From positions 1-27,287 of IMG/VR virus record IMGVR_UViG_3300025117_000650: 27,287 bases of DNA; one strand, 5' to 3'. The notes beneath the pieces are model-generated. The model searched no databases, was not told where the DNA came from, and worked only from the letters and a program-made list of their open reading frames with translations. Below are positions 7,853-15,605 of this stretch, one piece after another. Within the stretch, counting starts at the first letter, position 1; each line of letters begins with the position of its first letter. The stretch is from a virus. A program made the translations under genes and the position numbers.

Positions 7853-8653
7853 TTACTCAATATTGAAATACAATTTTTCCTTATCTACATGATAACTTTT
7901 ATTTCTCCATTTTTTTCTGGCAAATTTTCTATTTTCTTGCTTGCACCTATGACAAAATGGGCTTTTTGTTTTCTTTAAAAACAACCTTCCGCACGAACAA
8001 GAAACAACCGTTTCTCCCAAAAACCTTTGATAGTATAGGACAATATTTTCATAATCTTCCACCATAAAAACGGTTGGGGAATCCTCCGCCGCGCATTTTA
8101 CCTGAAATCCACCCCATCTGTTTGCGTCCAAAACTTTCAAATCATACAAAACATGGAGCATTTGTTTTCTTTTCTTTTTAGTGACATTAACTCTCGCAAC
8201 TGAAAAAATAACGTTGTCTTTCTCGTTTGTATAGAATAAACCAATGACCCTTGGGCTTTTTCTTGGCTTAATTTTGGTATCATTATACTTGAGCACCTTA
8301 CTATAGACCAAAAAAACAAACATAACTTTTTGTAAATCATAATCGTTGATTGCTCTTATCTTTTCAAGTTCTGCCTCAGTAATCGGGATTGGAATAACTG
8401 TTCTAATTCTTCTTTTCTTCATCTCTCGGATACTCGCACCTATTTTCCAAGATTGAGTTGTTTCATTGAATGTTGGGTCTACAGACTTGCATATTTCTTT
8501 TAGCAATTTTTTTATTTCTCTTGTTTCTTTTCCGCTATATTTGAAATACTTAGCCAAAAGAACCAGAATTTTTAGAGGAACATAATTTCTGCCGTATTTC
8601 TTTGTTTTCAAGAGATTTTCCGCAAAAGACCTTTCATCAAGGATGATTGCCAC
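7853..8653 (-). CDS. Unknown phage protein with C-terminal zinc ribbon
   Basis: A 266-residue basic protein of no family I recognise. The C terminus carries CxC-x12-CxxC (Cys219, 221, 234, 237: SCSCGRLF ... FCHRCKQ), a probable zinc ribbon followed by a very basic helix, suggesting nucleic-acid binding. The middle (DYDLQKVMFVFLVYSKVLKYN, then VARVNVTKKKRKQMLHVLYDL) looks like an alpha-helical, winged-helix-like region. The start is GTG, 12 bases after AGGAGG, which is wide spacing; an in-frame stop just upstream rules out longer forms. It is the first gene after promoter 8822-8850, behind a leader of about 160 bases. A regulatory role is possible but unproven. Confidence 0.7.
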   Translation of the reverse strand: MAIILDERSFAENLLKTKKYGRNYVPLKILVLLAKYFKYSGKETREIKKLLKEICKSVDPTFNETTQSWKIGASIREMKKRRIRTVIPIPITEAELEKIRAINDYDLQKVMFVFLVYSKVLKYNDTKIKPRKSPRVIGLFYTNEKDNVIFSVARVNVTKKKRKQMLHVLYDLKVLDANRWGGFQVKCAAEDSPTVFMVEDYENIVLYYQRFLGETVVSCSCGRLFLKKTKSPFCHRCKQENRKFARKKWRNKSYHVDKEKLYFNIE

Positions 8654-8774
8654 TCTTTATCGGAGCCTCCTTTCTTATCTTGTTTTATTTGATGGTTTTT
8701 TTAATTTTTCTCTTTAAATATTTTTTCCATAAATCCCTGTTGCCATTTTTTACACATCCTGAGTGTTATAATGC

Positions 8775-8815
8775 GAAGCAGAACGATTGTGTCAGGAGTA
8801 CAACCGTTCCACTTC
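8775..8815 (-). promoter_or_regulatory. 5'-terminal hairpin with CTCCT loop in the 8653 gene's leader
   Basis: On the minus strand GAAG-TG-GAACGGTTGT pairs with ACAATCGTTC-TG-CTTC (4 + 10 pairs around a TG/TG internal loop). The loop is ACTCCTGAC. It starts at the predicted transcription start. Loop bases CTCCT are complementary to the AGGAG of the ribosome site about 130 bases downstream. The rest of the 8654-8774 leader is AT-rich. It contains an 18-codon reading frame beginning MCKKWQQ whose ribosome site is too close to be convincing. Confidence 0.5.
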
Positions 8816-8821
8816 TAATTC

Positions 8822-8850
8822 AGTATATCATAGAGTTGTTATTTTGTCAA
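8822..8850 (-). promoter_or_regulatory. Host-type promoter for the 8653-3384 operon
   Basis: -35 TTGACA (8845-8850), 17-base spacer, -10 TATACT (8822-8827), with an extended TGA before the -10. It begins 18 bases after the stop of the Dam-like gene. Confidence 0.9.
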
Positions 8851-8867
8851 GGGTATAAACTGCTTTC

Positions 8868-9542
8868 TCATACGGGCTTATACCACATACATTCCATTGT
8901 TCTAAATTTATTTCCATTCATCTCTGATAGCGGCTTGAAATTCATCCAAGTTGCTTTTGAATTTTCGCAGGCTATGACTTGTCCGTTTCTTTCTTCTATC
9001 CACTTTCGCAAAATCGAATAATCTATATTTTTATTTCCGTGTCTATAATATTGACCGCCGAATTCATAGGGCGGGTCTATAAACCACGCTGCTGGTTTAT
9101 TTTCTGCCAACGTATAATCGCCTAGCAAAATATTCCAATGCTTAATTTTATACAAACTATTGGCGACAAGATTTAATTTATAGTTCTGAGTGTTTGGTCT
9201 AATTGTCGCCTTCCATTTAGATGCCGTTTTCTTTGGCTGTGATGGAGCGCCAGCAATTATAAATCCTACAAGGTGTTTCGCCTCTAAGCAATCAAAGTGA
9301 AAATCATCTACGTTTTCGCCTTCTTTCAAACGAGGCAAAGATAAAATATCGCCCGGAGAACATTGTTGTAACCATCTCCACAGATTCACAATCACATCAT
9401 ATTTTTCGATAAGCAAAATATCTTTTTCAAAATATTTTAAACTGTATTGTGCAGTACCAGCAAAAGGTTCTATAATTACATCGTACTTGGGGGCAGGGTA
9501 CTTATTTACAATCTTGCTTTTACTTCCATAATAGCCCCACAA
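8868..9542 (-). CDS. Dam-like (D12 class) N6-adenine DNA methyltransferase
   Basis: A 224-residue protein in alpha-type motif order: YYGSKSKIV and EPFAGT (25-30) for SAM binding, then the catalytic FIDPPYE (DPPY at 156-159). It methylates adenine in duplex DNA; the recognition site cannot be read from sequence. It is somewhat shorter than E. coli Dam (about 278 residues), mostly in the target-recognition part. The start is TTG with AGGAGG 5 bases upstream. It is the last gene of the operon and ends just before the next promoter. It probably protects phage DNA from host restriction. Confidence 0.85.
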   Translation of the reverse strand: MWGYYGSKSKIVNKYPAPKYDVIIEPFAGTAQYSLKYFEKDILLIEKYDVIVNLWRWLQQCSPGDILSLPRLKEGENVDDFHFDCLEAKHLVGFIIAGAPSQPKKTASKWKATIRPNTQNYKLNLVANSLYKIKHWNILLGDYTLAENKPAAWFIDPPYEFGGQYYRHGNKNIDYSILRKWIEERNGQVIACENSKATWMNFKPLSEMNGNKFRTMECMWYKPV

Positions 9543-9573
9543 ATTAACCTCCTTTTAATAAAAACTCGTTTTA

Positions 9574-9852
9574 TCAACTTCCGATACGTTTTCCGCAATT
9601 CAACGAGTTCGATATATCACAGTCATTACAGGCGTCGTTTTTTTCTTCTTCGTGTCGTGCTATTGCGGCGTTGGCCCAGAAAACCGCCTCCTCGACTTTT
9701 GTAAGAGCCAAAGATAATTCTCTGCTATCGGGGCAATCTCTTACAAGATAATTTGCAAAATCTAGAGCCATCTCCCGAATCATTTCATATCTTTCAGGCT
9801 GGCTGCCAAAAGGTTTATGCCAGGTGAAACGTACATTCAAATCGTAATCCAT
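9574..9852 (-). CDS. Acb2/Tad1-hairpin family protein (cyclic oligonucleotide sponge, anti-CBASS)
   Basis: A 92-residue protein. Residues 7-67 (VRFTWHKPFGSQPERYEMIR ... CPDSRELSLALTKVEEAVFW ... ANAAIARHEEE) match my memory of the helical hairpin shared by Acb2-type phage proteins. These bind cyclic di-/trinucleotides and block CBASS signalling; the related Tad1 family blocks Thoeris. The Cys/Asn-rich C-terminal 20 residues (DACNDCDISNSLNC) are an extra tail. The start is ATG with GGAG 10 bases upstream, inside the end of the 59-residue gene. The operon also holds DNA methyltransferases, so it looks like counter-defence. The ligand is not predictable here. Confidence 0.8.
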   Translation of the reverse strand: MDYDLNVRFTWHKPFGSQPERYEMIREMALDFANYLVRDCPDSRELSLALTKVEEAVFWANAAIARHEEEKNDACNDCDISNSLNCGKRIGS

Positions 9853-9853
9853 T

Positions 9854-10033
9854 TTATTTTATCTCCAAAAATTTTCTATTATTCAAACGATGCTCCAAAC
9901 CAACAGCATCAAATTTTGTAAGATTCCCTTTATGAACACACTTTTTCTCTGTGTTCCAAACATAAAAACGGTTCCCTTTTCCACTTTTCCCCTCACCAAC
10001 AGAATACTTATAAAGAGGCATAAACCTTTTCAT
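9854..10033 (-). CDS. Small unknown protein, 59 residues
   Basis: An open frame starting MKRFMPLYKYSVGEGKSG and ending NNRKFLEIK, basic and soluble, of no family I recognise. It fills the otherwise empty gap between the 10038-10274 gene and the Acb2-like gene. Its ATG is 4 bases after the upstream stop, and its stop is 1 base before the Acb2-like ATG. The ribosome site (GGAG in the end of the upstream gene) is 12 bases from ATG, slightly wide. The gapless packing supports it as a real gene; it may be co-translated with the Acb2-like protein. Confidence 0.65.
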   Translation of the reverse strand: MKRFMPLYKYSVGEGKSGKGNRFYVWNTEKKCVHKGNLTKFDAVGLEHRLNNRKFLEIK

Positions 10034-10037
10034 TAAC

Positions 10038-10274
10038 TTATTTTTCTCCTTTGCTCAAAAGGTTCATCAATTCATCCTTGGTTATATTATCCATTTGAAA
10101 ATTCTTGAATTCGGTATTATCATCCAAAAGAACCGCCGGACTGCAAGGAGAAACAATAACCGCAAAACTATCGCCAAGAGCGTTTCTACAAAGAGTCATA
10201 AATTTTCCGAGGATGTCTACCGAAGGCCAGTCCTCTTGAGTTTCAGGTAATTGCAAATGCAAAATGTTTTTCAT
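10038..10274 (-). CDS. Small unknown protein, 78 residues
   Basis: An acidic protein with an N-terminal MKNILHLQLPETQEDW and a C-terminal helix ITKDELMNLLSKGEK. The central stretch GDSFAVIVSPCSPAVLLDD is hydrophobic but too short for a clear membrane segment. No family recognised. The ribosome site is weak (TAGGT, 9 bases upstream); it follows the previous stop by 8 bases, so coupling is likely. Confidence 0.6.
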   Translation of the reverse strand: MKNILHLQLPETQEDWPSVDILGKFMTLCRNALGDSFAVIVSPCSPAVLLDDNTEFKNFQMDNITKDELMNLLSKGEK

Positions 10275-10282
10275 ATCGCGAC

Positions 10283-10582
10283 CTAGAGTTTGCTTTCATC
10301 AATTTCCTGCATGTTGGCAACAAAATCCTTAAATTTCCGCAGGGTTTCATTATCTTCAATACAAATTTCATAAAAATAATATTGCTTTCCTCGAAGGATG
10401 CTCCAAATAATTTTAGCCGCGTTCTTAAAACCACTATAACTTCCAGCATACCAGGCAGGAATCACATAATCAATAAAAGCAATCCCATCGTCCTTCCATT
10501 GGACAAACCGAAGTTCCGCGCAACCGCACGAACACTCGTATGAAAATTTACTGACCAAATCTTCTTTTTCTTTAGTTTTCAT
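10283..10582 (-). CDS. Small Cys-cluster protein, 99 residues, unknown
   Basis: A CxCxC cluster (Cys17, 19, 21: YECSCGCAELRF) suggests metal binding. The rest alternates strands and an amphipathic helix (NAAKIIWSILRGKQYYFYEI), ending in an acidic helix. It resembles small phage proteins of unknown function; no catalytic motif is visible. AGGAG lies 4 bases upstream of ATG. Confidence 0.65.
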   Translation of the reverse strand: MKTKEKEDLVSKFSYECSCGCAELRFVQWKDDGIAFIDYVIPAWYAGSYSGFKNAAKIIWSILRGKQYYFYEICIEDNETLRKFKDFVANMQEIDESKL

Positions 10583-10605
10583 ATTTCTCCTATGAAACAG
10601 TCATT

Positions 10606-11328
10606 TTATACAAAGGATAATTGATTATATATTTCGGCATTTTTCATCAAACTCGACTCCAAAGAAATCCTCTTCTTTGCTAATTCAAAAACTTCCGGGT
10701 CATTTTCTATTCCCACATAATCTCGATGATTTTTTACACTCCAACAACCTAGAGAACCAGAACCCATAAAGGGGTCGAGAATTAAGTCTTCTTCGTCTGT
10801 AAAAGGAAGGGTTACCCTATCATATAGCCCAAGGGGTTTTTGCCAAGCCAAGAGATGCCCGTCGTTCTTTTTTACCCGTTCTTTGCTAGTAGTAGTCAAC
10901 ACAACATCGTCAATCCACGCCGTTGCGGGCTTGGTTTGCCTACCGCTTGGATTTAATTTTGTTCCGGCGGTTGCCTTGGGAACTTGAACTCGTTCTGGAT
11001 AATATTTCCAATCTTTTCCGTTGCTAAAAATGAGCAGGTCATCAAAACATTGATGAGGGTAGTTTTTGGCATAATTGCCCCACTCGCATTTCCACGCCGA
11101 ATGGCTAACCAAATTTGCTTTTATATGATGCTTTATATAGTACCAAATATCAGGACAAGTATGAAAATCGGTTTGAATACAAAAAATAGAATTTGGTTTT
11201 AGATATTGCCAATATTTGTCAATCCAAACAGAGTAGCCTAAATCCTCGTAAATTGGGTCACAATAAATATAATTTGCTTCGCCCTGAAAATCAAAATTCA
11301 AATTGTCAATGTTAAAGAGATTCCACAT
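10606..11328 (-). CDS. DNA methyltransferase (N4-cytosine/N6-adenine, beta-type order)
   Basis: About 240 residues. The catalytic motif IV comes first as YIYCDPIYED (CDPIY at about 23-27, a variant of D/S-PP-Y). The SAM loop comes near the C terminus as LILDPFMGSGSLG (about 185-195), then YVGIENDPE. This order is typical of beta-class phage methyltransferases. Ile in place of the second Pro of DPPY is unusual. The start is ATG 9 bases after AGGA; a GTG one codon earlier is also possible. It sits in the operon with RNA polymerase-like and Acb2-like genes, probably for protection against restriction. Confidence 0.8.
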   Translation of the reverse strand: MWNLFNIDNLNFDFQGEANYIYCDPIYEDLGYSVWIDKYWQYLKPNSIFCIQTDFHTCPDIWYYIKHHIKANLVSHSAWKCEWGNYAKNYPHQCFDDLLIFSNGKDWKYYPERVQVPKATAGTKLNPSGRQTKPATAWIDDVVLTTTSKERVKKNDGHLLAWQKPLGLYDRVTLPFTDEEDLILDPFMGSGSLGCWSVKNHRDYVGIENDPEVFELAKKRISLESSLMKNAEIYNQLSFV

Positions 11329-11348
11329 CACGGCACATCCTCATGTTT

Positions 11349-11729
11349 TTATTCAAGAAGGGATAGAAGATTATACCCCCGAAATTCAATGCCTTCCATT
11401 TGCTCCAGCAAAAGAACGGAATTGTCGGGGTCATTTATTCCAGACACGGGATTCCAGAAAACCGTCCACCCATACCTGTCGCAGGGCGCGTCTTCTATTC
11501 TTTTTGCGGATAGGCTATCAGGATAGCATAAGGGATAACGAATATGAATATCTGCGGACTTTTCGGTAAGAAATCCGCAAGAGACATCAATCCCCCAAAA
11601 GCCATTCAAATATTTTCGTCCGCTCGGCATCTTTCTTTCCGTGTATAATTTTATAATCTTAAAGCAAGTCCACCTAAGAGTTCCAAAACAATCCCCTTTA
11701 TTTTCTAAAAGTCTAATCACATAATACAT
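11349..11729 (-). CDS. Unknown protein, 126 residues
   Basis: No family recognised. It has several aromatic and Cys residues (GTLRWTCFKIIKLY, CYPDSL, GWTVFWNPVSG) and ends EGIEFRGYNLLSLLE. It begins one base after the stop of the RNA polymerase-like gene, with only a weak ribosome site (GGTGAT), so its translation is probably coupled to that gene. Confidence 0.6.
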   Translation of the reverse strand: MYYVIRLLENKGDCFGTLRWTCFKIIKLYTERKMPSGRKYLNGFWGIDVSCGFLTEKSADIHIRYPLCYPDSLSAKRIEDAPCDRYGWTVFWNPVSGINDPDNSVLLLEQMEGIEFRGYNLLSLLE

Positions 11730-11730
11730 A

Positions 11731-14451
11731 TCACCAATCTCTTTCTGTGTCTAACACAATTGTTTCTAAGCGAAATTTCTTGCCTAAATATTCGAACGAG
11801 TCTTCCGAGTTTTCAGAGTCTAAAACAGGGACGTTAAAATATCCATTACATCGAGTTATTAGATTATTTATAATACCTGCCCCGTTGAACATGCGCCAGC
11901 AAAACTCTTTACTATTTTCCCCGTGGTCTCGATAACACAGGGTCACGAGCAAATTTGTTAATTCTGCCAGGTTGTTCGAAATATGATATGCCTCTTGTTC
12001 CAGCACGTGGATGTATTCATCGCTTGTAGGAAATTCGTCATCAGATTCGTCCAATTCGTCTTGGGGTCTATCATGAGAGTTACGTTGATAGGCAATAAAC
12101 TTCTTATATAAAATATCTATTTTATGCAGTTTAGATTCGTCTACTGCAATATCGGGCGACATATAAATGCGGTAATCAAAATCCGTTTTTTTAGAGTCAA
12201 GTTTTAATTGTTTAATTTTACTTTCGGCGTAATGACAAAGCAGATTCATTGTGGACGAAGAATCTATAAGAGGGGAACGCTCCTGAAATTCCTTTTTTAT
12301 TCTTTCTTCTGTTTCCGTTAAATCAGTTTTACTCAAAAGAGTCTCTAATGAAAAACCCAGTCTCACATTGCAAACATTGTCCCAAGCGTTCAGATGATGC
12401 TTATACTTTTTATTATAACGCGGATACACATATTTCATAAAATAAGGTCTTCTGTTGCAGATCAATTTATTATGAATATCAGCGTCTAACCCATCTTTTT
12501 GCCATTTATCCCATTCGGGAACCGGATACGATTGTATTCCTTTTGCCCTGTCGATTTCCGCGCCCTGAGACACATTGAGCGTTTTTAAACGACTCATCAA
12601 AATTTCTTTTTCTTTTTCGTCTGTCAACGTTGGAGCGAGAGAAAAGAGAGTGGTTGAAAAATTTGTGATTAAACCGATTTTACTTTTAAAAGAAAGAATA
12701 TCCGTTCCCCAAAGTTTCTTTTCGTCAATTGCTTTCTTTTCTGCTTTCTCGCGTTCATAAAGCGGAATATTCAAATTGTTAAAATGATTGTTTACAAACG
12801 CGGTTGTGGTAAGAACCAAATCTCCATCGAAATCACACCCGGCCAACCGAAGCGGCCAGTCGCTGTAAATATTCACCACTATTCCGCTTTCAAGATAATG
12901 ATACCACAATTCCGTTGATTTGTCAAGTTGAAAATCAATTGCAAAGTGCTCACTCTGAAATGTGGTGGGCGAACGAAACACGGAAACCCTGTCCACCTTT
13001 TTGCCATTCCAATATTTTGAATATGCTTTTCCCTTTTCAAGAATGCCTTTTACCGGCAATCCCAAAGCGTGTTCGCATTGAGCAATGGGGTCGCAGATTA
13101 AAAATTCATAATTACCACTTATTTTTAGCGTTCCGATATAAAATTCTTTAATTTTTTTATTAATAAATCTAAAGAGCCGTTTTCTAAAATATTGGTCTTT
13201 TAAAACATCCGGCTCAAGCATGATAGATTTTGCCAGATAGTCGGCGGATTTAAAATCATTATCACCAAAAGAATTTAATTCGCCAAGAAGAAAGATGAGA
13301 ACGTTTTTCCAGTTAAGACCAGAAACAGATTCTAACCAACCGTAAGTGAACTCGCAGATTTCGGAAATTTCTTCATTTTTTATGTTCAAACTTTGGATAT
13401 ACTGATATGTTGATCCGATGCTGTCTTTGTCTTGTTTTGGTGAAACGCGTGATATGCCCCAAGAAAAATGGTTCTCCTTGCAAGCAACATTATATTCATT
13501 TATATTATCATAAAATTCCACCATCTTAAATTGGGATTCAGAGAGAATACACTCTATGTCATCAATAAGATGGTCTATACCATAAACATCCGTTATTTTT
13601 GTTATGCCCCGTTCTCTGGCAAAAGAATGGAAGTCCGCAACCACCAAAAGCCCCTTGGCAAACGGGGCACGAAATAAATATTCCGACGGCAAATAATTAT
13701 CTATTCCAAGGTCTGTTGCCCAGACTTGGGCTTGTGCCACACTCAATAATCCTTGGCCGTCGAACACATTCACAGATTGTTCTGTTTCTCTCTCTTCAAA
13801 CGTTGGGTCATTATCATCGTGTGCAACAAACCAATCGACGACCATTTTTTTAGTAATCACACAATCTGGAACCACGACGAATGTTGGCGAACTAACGGGA
13901 AGACTGGCGGAAGAAGCCAATGCCTTATAAGCATTATACTTGGATAATCCAACTATCTTGTCTTGCTTTCTACCGCAATTCAAAAAATCATTTAGTTCAT
14001 TCCAAATTGTTTCTGCCGCGAATATAGCACTAGACCGACGAGCGTGACCAGCGGAAGATAAGATTCTAAAAAACTTTACCCCGTTGATAATAATACCTTG
14101 TTCCGCCGCTCGTTTATAATGCCGAACATCCGATACTTTTAATACAAAAATTAAATCGCAAAAAAGAATTCCGTCAATCTTTTCTGAGATTTCTCGTATT
14201 TTTTTTCTATTTTCTGGGTTGTTCTGTTTTCGAGATAGGTGTAATTTTTCTTTTAATAATAAATCCAATGATTCCTGAGAAAATTTTATCCCCTTTATCC
14301 GGAGAATTGCCCGAAGCATTTCTGAATCACCCAATCGAATCACTTCTCCGTTCCGCCTTGCCTCGTCTAAAGAAATATTAATCTTATAATTGCTATTTTT
14401 TAATCTCTCTGTTGCTAGTTTCAAAACACAGAAGCCTTGCAACTTTTTCAA
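11731..14451 (-). CDS. Two-barrel (YonO/RdRP-superfamily) single-subunit RNA polymerase
   Basis: A 906-residue protein carrying the catalytic signature of two-barrel RNA polymerases. The metal-binding loop LAGCDFDGDLVL has Asp540, Asp542 and Asp544. VFRSPTTFQSEHF (491-503) precedes it. YLFRAPFAKGLLVV (258-271) corresponds to the R...KG strand of the first barrel, SAGHARRSS (133-141) is a conserved-Arg segment, and SQGAEIDRAKG (628-638) holds the Q...D..K set. These fit the family joining SPbeta YonO, crAss-like phage polymerase and eukaryotic RNA-silencing RdRPs. The length is close to YonO. It would transcribe phage genes independently of host polymerase. The start is TTG, with GAGGTG 4 bases upstream. 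It is preceded by a GIY-YIG gene and lies in an operon driven from 16474-16502. Confidence 0.85.
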   Translation of the reverse strand: MKKLQGFCVLKLATERLKNSNYKINISLDEARRNGEVIRLGDSEMLRAILRIKGIKFSQESLDLLLKEKLHLSRKQNNPENRKKIREISEKIDGILFCDLIFVLKVSDVRHYKRAAEQGIIINGVKFFRILSSAGHARRSSAIFAAETIWNELNDFLNCGRKQDKIVGLSKYNAYKALASSASLPVSSPTFVVVPDCVITKKMVVDWFVAHDDNDPTFEERETEQSVNVFDGQGLLSVAQAQVWATDLGIDNYLPSEYLFRAPFAKGLLVVADFHSFARERGITKITDVYGIDHLIDDIECILSESQFKMVEFYDNINEYNVACKENHFSWGISRVSPKQDKDSIGSTYQYIQSLNIKNEEISEICEFTYGWLESVSGLNWKNVLIFLLGELNSFGDNDFKSADYLAKSIMLEPDVLKDQYFRKRLFRFINKKIKEFYIGTLKISGNYEFLICDPIAQCEHALGLPVKGILEKGKAYSKYWNGKKVDRVSVFRSPTTFQSEHFAIDFQLDKSTELWYHYLESGIVVNIYSDWPLRLAGCDFDGDLVLTTTAFVNNHFNNLNIPLYEREKAEKKAIDEKKLWGTDILSFKSKIGLITNFSTTLFSLAPTLTDEKEKEILMSRLKTLNVSQGAEIDRAKGIQSYPVPEWDKWQKDGLDADIHNKLICNRRPYFMKYVYPRYNKKYKHHLNAWDNVCNVRLGFSLETLLSKTDLTETEERIKKEFQERSPLIDSSSTMNLLCHYAESKIKQLKLDSKKTDFDYRIYMSPDIAVDESKLHKIDILYKKFIAYQRNSHDRPQDELDESDDEFPTSDEYIHVLEQEAYHISNNLAELTNLLVTLCYRDHGENSKEFCWRMFNGAGIINNLITRCNGYFNVPVLDSENSEDSFEYLGKKFRLETIVLDTERDW
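12898..12926 (-). promoter_or_regulatory. Possible promoter inside the RNA polymerase-like gene
   Basis: -35 TTGACA (12921-12926), 17-base spacer ending TTGTGG, -10 TATCAT (12898-12903). It follows the same extended pattern as the intergenic promoters, but it is coding sequence and so could be chance. If active it would give separate expression of the methyltransferase / Acb2 genes downstream. Confidence 0.35.
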
Positions 14452-14463
14452 AATTCACCTCGC

Positions 14464-15267
14464 CTATATTATTTCCCAATATGGACGTACTCCGTCTGGA
14501 AAGTTCACCGGCCTATTCAAATTATTTTCCGCTATATATTTGTCGTATGCTTTCGCCGCTTCTAATTCTGTTTTATATTGCCCAACATATTTCCACACTT
14601 CTCGTATTGTGACATAGACCTGCCAATAAACATATTTGTTCATTCTAATTACATAATATACACCATAATAAGAAGAAGATGAATTATCGTATTTCTTCCC
14701 AAGAAGCAAGTTTTTATCTCTCTTACGACTATCACTCATTTTCTTTCTAACATCATCCGGAACAATTTTTCCGGTATTCGCGATACTTAGTTTTAATTTT
14801 GTTTCTGGAGATTTAGGAATACCAAAAAGAGGGTTATCTTTTCCTTTCGGATATATTCTACTTTCACCTATTATTTTCTTTTCTTCCGGAGATAACTTTA
14901 CTCCAAATCTCGGATTGTTTTTTCCGGTCATTGCGATTCTTAGTTTTTCTATTGCTTCCGGGGTGTGATGCCATCCCCTTGCTGGGGTTTCCCCTCCCCA
15001 CGATATATTATATCCGCCTTCGGATACATGAGAATGAAATATTTTTATGCATTCTATTTCATAATAATCTAGTTCTTCTATTTCACAGTAAAGAACAACG
15101 TATCTTTTAAATGCTTTTTTCCCGTATTTTTTAATAGCAGAAAATATGGCAGGACAAGCCTTATGCTCTTGCCCCATTCTCTTTTTAATTTTGAATCCTT
15201 GCCCTACATATTTTTGTCCGGTTTCAATTCTTTCAATCACATAAATTCCAGCCCTCTTTACTCCCAT
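14464..15267 (-). CDS. GIY-YIG endonuclease with NUMOD3 repeats and AP2 domain
   Basis: A 267-residue homing-type nuclease. The catalytic module has GIY at 7-9, YVG at 20-22, Arg30 and Glu70 (YYEIECIKIF). NUMOD3-like repeats follow (HTPEAIEKLRIAMTGKNNPR, LSPEEKKIIGESR, SPETKLKLSIANTGK). An AP2 DNA-binding domain occupies about 205-262 (SSYYGVYYVIRMNKY ... GQYKTELEAAKAYDKYIAE ... NFPDG). It is a paralogue of the 2675-3286 protein. The start ATG follows GGAGG closely and overlaps the upstream gene by 10 bases. It stops 12 bases before the RNA polymerase-like gene, so it appears inserted in that operon. Confidence 0.88.
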   Translation of the reverse strand: MGVKRAGIYVIERIETGQKYVGQGFKIKKRMGQEHKACPAIFSAIKKYGKKAFKRYVVLYCEIEELDYYEIECIKIFHSHVSEGGYNISWGGETPARGWHHTPEAIEKLRIAMTGKNNPRFGVKLSPEEKKIIGESRIYPKGKDNPLFGIPKSPETKLKLSIANTGKIVPDDVRKKMSDSRKRDKNLLLGKKYDNSSSSYYGVYYVIRMNKYVYWQVYVTIREVWKYVGQYKTELEAAKAYDKYIAENNLNRPVNFPDGVRPYWEII

Positions 15268-15578
15268 TCTCCTCCGCCCGAATAATAACTATAGTTCCAC
15301 GTTAAACTCGTATCCGTAAGATAATTGTATGACATCTCCCCCCAAAATATCTCCGCTCTTTCTTTCTTAGGATATTTTATCGGCAGCTCAAAATCCGAAA
15401 CAATCTCATCCAAATCGTTCAAAAACGTCTCATCCCACCTTTTCAGAAATTTCCGCACAGTTCCAAGGGGAATAACCACGTCTTCAATTGGTTCATCCCA
15501 AAAGTCATCGCTGTCCCAAAAATCTAAAATCTGTTCTTTTGCCCTCACGGGCAATTCAGCCGATATAGTTATGCTCAT
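15258..15578 (-). CDS. Unknown acidic protein, 106 residues
   Basis: Rich in Asp, Glu and Trp (QILDFWDSDDFWDEPIED), ending TWNYSYYSGGGEWE. No family recognised. The high acidity would fit a DNA-mimic or a protein-binding role, but nothing specific supports that. No good ribosome site is seen; GAGG lies more than 20 bases upstream. Its end overlaps the GIY-YIG start. Confidence 0.55.
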   Translation of the reverse strand: MSITISAELPVRAKEQILDFWDSDDFWDEPIEDVVIPLGTVRKFLKRWDETFLNDLDEIVSDFELPIKYPKKERAEIFWGEMSYNYLTDTSLTWNYSYYSGGGEWE

Positions 15579-15605
15579 GATATTGTTTCAATGTTTTCCT
15601 CGTTT

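Noticed and set aside
8720-8776. 18-codon leader peptide frame (starting MCKKWQQ)
   Set aside because: The only purine-rich bases upstream touch the ATG, so initiation is unlikely.
8647-9021. 124-codon plus-strand frame over the promoter and Dam-like gene end
   Set aside because: It overlaps a consensus minus-strand promoter and a methyltransferase gene and has no ribosome site.
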